DNA of 64,000 nucleotides from Prunus persica (Eukaryota > Streptophyta > Magnoliopsida > Rosales > Rosaceae). The stretch is from positions 14,355,911 through 14,419,910 of the forward strand of contig NC_034009.1 of assembly GCF_000346465.2 (NCBI RefSeq). The letters run 5' to 3'. Made by a program: the position numbers and the translations under genes. The notes under the pieces are model-generated. The model worked only from the letters and a program-made list of their open reading frames with translations, did not search any database and had not been told where the DNA came from. This document shows, piece by piece, positions 61,156-64,000 of the stretch (positions are counted from its first letter, which is position 1; every line of letters starts with the position of its first letter).

Positions 61156-62039
61156 ATGGATTCTATAGATAATACATATTATGCCAACATCCTCAATGGA
61201 CAGGTAGACCTTAATGGTCCATTTTCAACATTTGGTTGCACGCCTACAAACCAAAATGAAGGTGACAATGACATGCCTCGAGTGATTGTTCCAGCTATAC
61301 CAACCACCTAGAAATCACAAAGAGCTAAGAATTTTGTTGTTGAAGAAGATATGCTTCATGTGTCTGCATGGCTCAATGTTAGCTTTGATCCAGTGCATGG
61401 TAATGAACAAAGGAGTTCTACTTATTGGAATAGAATTCGGAAGTACTGGATGGCAGAGAAAAAGTTTACTTCTGATCGCAGTTCCAATTCTCTTCTACAT
61501 CGTTGGTCAAGAATTCAACTCTCAATCAATAAATTCTGTGGATACATGGCCAAGATTGAAGGGAGGTCTCAAAGTGGTGTCAATGAAAAAGACAGGGTAA
61601 TCTTCTTGCCAAAATTACTAATTTTCAATCACATTTAGTCATTATGTATAATTAGTTTTGCGATACTCGCCTATGCCATTTACTTAGAAGTTCTAACCCT
61701 TGCTTGTTTTAATTGTTAAATATTTTCTTTTGCTAAAAAGTCTTACATTAGCCAATATATATGTAGACGCATATGAGAATATTTGCACGCTTGATACTTG
61801 ATGTCTGTTAGTTTAATACCGAAATGCCATTTACTTAGAAGTTCTAAGCCTTGCTTGTTCCAATAGTTGAATTTTTGACCTGGGAATGTGGTTCGTTGGC
61901 AAAGTTTTTGAAATTCATGTACTATTCTAACATATATATAATCATGTTGTTCTTTTTATTAGCTTATCCAAAGGTTTTCCTTAATCTTTACTTGCAATAA
62001 GTTTTGCATGAAACTTATGTGATCTTTCCAGCTTTCCAA

Positions 62040-62076
<37 letters not shown>

Positions 62077-62722
62077 GCCAATTTCCACTGTGCAAATCTT
62101 ACAAGCAAAAGAAATGTATCAACAACTCATGGGATCAACATTTGTGTATGAGCATTGTTGGCATCTATTGAAGGATCAACCTAAATGGACTACTGAAACT
62201 AGCAAGAAAAAATTCAAGACTAGTCCAAATGCAAGCCCTGCATCTTCTTCTCCTTGTATTCCATGTGCAGTCAATTTAGGGCAAGATTCTCAAGAATCTA
62301 GAATTATAGAAAGGCCAGAAGGTAAAAAGGCTGCAAAGAAATTGGCAAGCCAGAGAAAGGGTAAAAATCCAATGGGTGGAAATGCAGAGTCTGCAATAGA
62401 TCTTTAAATGAAAATCCAAGAATTAAGAAAATAGAAACTAGAACATGCACGCATACAAGATGAGCAATTCCAATTGATGTAACTTGCTATTAGGTGTGAA
62501 GAAGTTCTAATTCAACGTTGAAGTGAGGATTCTATAATAATGGCAATGGATACAATTGACATGCTATCAATGCAAGCAGAATATATTATAGGCCTTCAAA
62601 AGGACATCTTGTCAAAAGTTGCTGATGGGAGGAGGAATGAGCCACAAAAATTTGCTAGATTAGTCGAAATGACTGGAGCTATTAGTGTGTTGTACTTTTA
62701 TGTGCATTTTATTTTTGGGTAA
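61156..62722 (+). pseudogene. Harbinger ORF2, Myb/SANT-like protein with NAM-associated C-terminus (copy 2), degenerate
   Basis: ORF2 of PIF/Harbinger elements is a DNA-binding partner needed with the transposase for transposition. The ATG at 61156 gives MDSIDNTYYANILNGQVDLN; a TAG follows at about 61309. The Myb/SANT-like region reads VSAWLNVSFDPVHGNEQ and WNRIRKYWMAEK. An intron runs from about 61597 to about 62085. The second exon (QAKEMYQQLMG, YEHCWHLLKDQPKW) leads into the lysine-rich linker, then TAA at 62405-62407 and further stops. The C-terminal helical end (QAEYIIGLQKDILSK) reaches about 62700. Several in-frame stops make it a pseudogene. It faces the opposite way to the inverted transposase piece at 63596-64000, as in copy 1. 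Confidence 0.8.
62043..62072. repeat. (AT)n microsatellite
   Basis: About 15 AT repeats in the intron of the ORF2 pseudogene, just before the second exon. Confidence 0.9.
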
Positions 62723-63074
62723 ACTGATTATGTACCTCTTTGGCCTATAATTTTTTTTTGGGTAAACTGATATGCTCTTTGTGAATATTGCTTCTATTAT
62801 TGAATACCAGAAGATTTGTTATTTGTAATATAAAAGAGTTTCTTTAGAGGGCTGTAATATACTGCTTGTTACAAGCAGTTTTAGGAATACTAAGGTTGAA
62901 AGAGTGTTGTTTATAAGAGTTCAATGAGTTGTTAATTGGTTGTATTGGGGTTTTCTGTTAGTTTTTTTTTTTTTGTTTTGGCGGACTGCTTGATCACTTT
63001 CAAGTAATATCATATTTTTCTGTTTCATATTCCTCTCTCCCCTCCGCCCCCGCTCCAAGTTGGGTCACAAAGTA
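62723..63074. other. Spacer between Harbinger ORF2 and the rRNA fragment
   Basis: AT-rich DNA without recognised genes. A short repeat (TTTTTTTTGGGTAAACTGAT) occurs twice near 62710 and 62760. Confidence 0.45.
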
Positions 63075-63377
63075 ACGCCCTTAAATTATCGCTAATTGAT
63101 AAAGGAGGAAGGGGGGCATAGACAGCCAGCAGGTTTGGCCTAGTAGCAGTCCCCTTGATAGAGTGCGTACTAGCTCACTGATCGAGCGCTCTTGCGCCGA
63201 ATATAAACGTGGCTCATCGATCTGCCTTAGCTGTTGGATGTAAAAATGCATCGGTGGGGGATCTCTCCCTCTTGAGGGAAAAACAGCGGTGCGTCGGTTG
63301 ATAATCAGAAGCTTATATGTCTGCTTGATTACCCCAACATTGAGAGAATCCAATGCCCCAAAACCTAAGGGTTCCTC
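63075..63377 (+). rRNA. Decayed plastid-type 23S rRNA fragment (domain II region)
   Basis: The sequence tracks the plastid/bacterial 23S rRNA in order: GACAGCCAGCAGGTTTGG, GAGTGCGTACTAGCTCACTG, ATCGAGCGCTCTTGCGCCGA, TGTAAAAATGCATCGGTGGG, and GAATCCAATGCCCC before CCTAAGGGTTCCTC. Many substitutions and small gaps relative to the organellar rRNA show that it is an old nuclear copy (a NUPT or a mitochondrial equivalent), not a working rRNA gene. It runs into the second assembly gap, so its right limit is unknown. Confidence 0.85.
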
Positions 63378-63477
63378 NNNNNNNNNNNNNNNNNNNNNNN
63401 NNNNNNNNNNNNNNNNNNNNNNNNNNNNNNNNNNNNNNNNNNNNNNNNNNNNNNNNNNNNNNNNNNNNNNNNNNNNN
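63378..63477. other. Assembly gap (100 N)
   Basis: 100 N directly after the 23S-like fragment. Confidence 0.99.
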
Positions 63478-63573
63478 ACGTAGACTATCATAAATAGATG
63501 ACATGAACATCAAGCAATATTTGAAAAATTTTATATCAAAACTTAATTCATATAGAGACAACTAGATCCGTCA

Positions 63574-64000
63574 CCCCCCCCCCCCCCCCCCCCCCAACCC
63601 AACAACAAATAGATTAATTTAAAGTAAACAAAGAATCAGTCAACTAGAATGGTGTTACAACCAACTGGAACTTTCGATTTGTCTAATATATATGAAACCC
63701 TACTAAGAAGCAGAATACATTTTAAAGAATAATATCCATATAAGCATCCGCAACCTTGAAGTACTCATCAAGGCCATCATATTGAACAATAACCTGATTT
63801 ATCATCAAATAAAATGAGTTTGTTTCCATTTTACTTTCCATACATTATTCTCCTCCATGTTGTTGCCACATGTGCTCGACAAGATCTGCTTGGAGCCTAC
63901 AATGAGTTTGTTTGTCTCTGATGCGAATATGGCTTTGAATGAATTGTGTTAGTCCTAGTGAACACTCGCGTGTAGGTTCTATATTTGGTATTTCCCCCCT
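63574..64000 (-). pseudogene. Harbinger transposase 3' end and flank, copy 2, inverted
   Basis: The reverse complement of 63596-64000 matches 59627-60027 with a small number of differences (for example TTCGCATCAGAG against TTGGCATCAGAG). It starts, read from the right edge, in the transposase C-terminal region (GGGGAAATACCAAATATAGA) and runs to the same poly-G position, seen here as 22 C at 63574-63595. The rest of this copy lies to the right of the window. Confidence 0.85.

Overview
This is a 64 kb stretch of nuclear DNA from a flowering plant. The evidence is GT-AG spliced genes with plant-type products (SEC23, the meiotic gene PRD1, F-box genes), AT-rich spacers full of small inverted-repeat elements, CACTA, PIF/Harbinger, Helitron, copia, gypsy and L1-type elements, and a decayed plastid-type 23S rRNA piece. 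A woody eudicot, possibly Rosaceae, would fit, but that is a guess. Two runs of 100 N (60051-60150, 63378-63477) show that it is a scaffolded draft assembly.

Layout. 57-4365 (+): 3' half of a SEC23 gene (COPII coat). 4.4-11.9 kb: gene-free spacer built from small inverted-repeat elements, several with target-site duplications (TSDs) and two nested inside others. 11.9-36.3 kb: a three-layer nest. A dead L1-type LINE (minus strand) is split by a 20.2 kb copia-type element flanked by ACCTC on both sides, and that copia element is itself split by a 14.15 kb CACTA transposon. The CACTA carries two apparently intact genes: a TnpA-like protein fused to a Ulp1/SENP-type cysteine protease (709 codons) and a TNP2 transposase (1054 codons). 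It also holds a broken captured piece of the proteasome subunit gene RPN6. CGTCG-type motifs fill its ends and the introns of its first gene.

36.3-46.4 kb: a segmental duplication containing two F-box genes, each broken by one different small deletion, plus a 3' scrap of a third copy, with Helitrons and MITEs between them. 48.1-51.5 kb: a young, internally deleted gypsy element (two 400 bp LTRs, TSD CATAT) inserted 11 bp beyond the stop codon of PRD1. 51.5-57.9 kb (minus): a complete nine-exon PRD1 gene (1346 codons), needed for meiotic double-strand-break formation in Arabidopsis. 58.1-64.0 kb: two decayed PIF/Harbinger copies arranged head to head around the assembly gaps, with the 23S rRNA fragment beside the second gap.

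Only two host genes look functional here, SEC23 (cut by the window edge) and PRD1. The CACTA is the most interesting object: its coding frames are open while both elements that contain it are dead, so it is probably the youngest and possibly the only autonomous one of the three. All calls rest on reading the sequence and on recalled family features; no database search was run.
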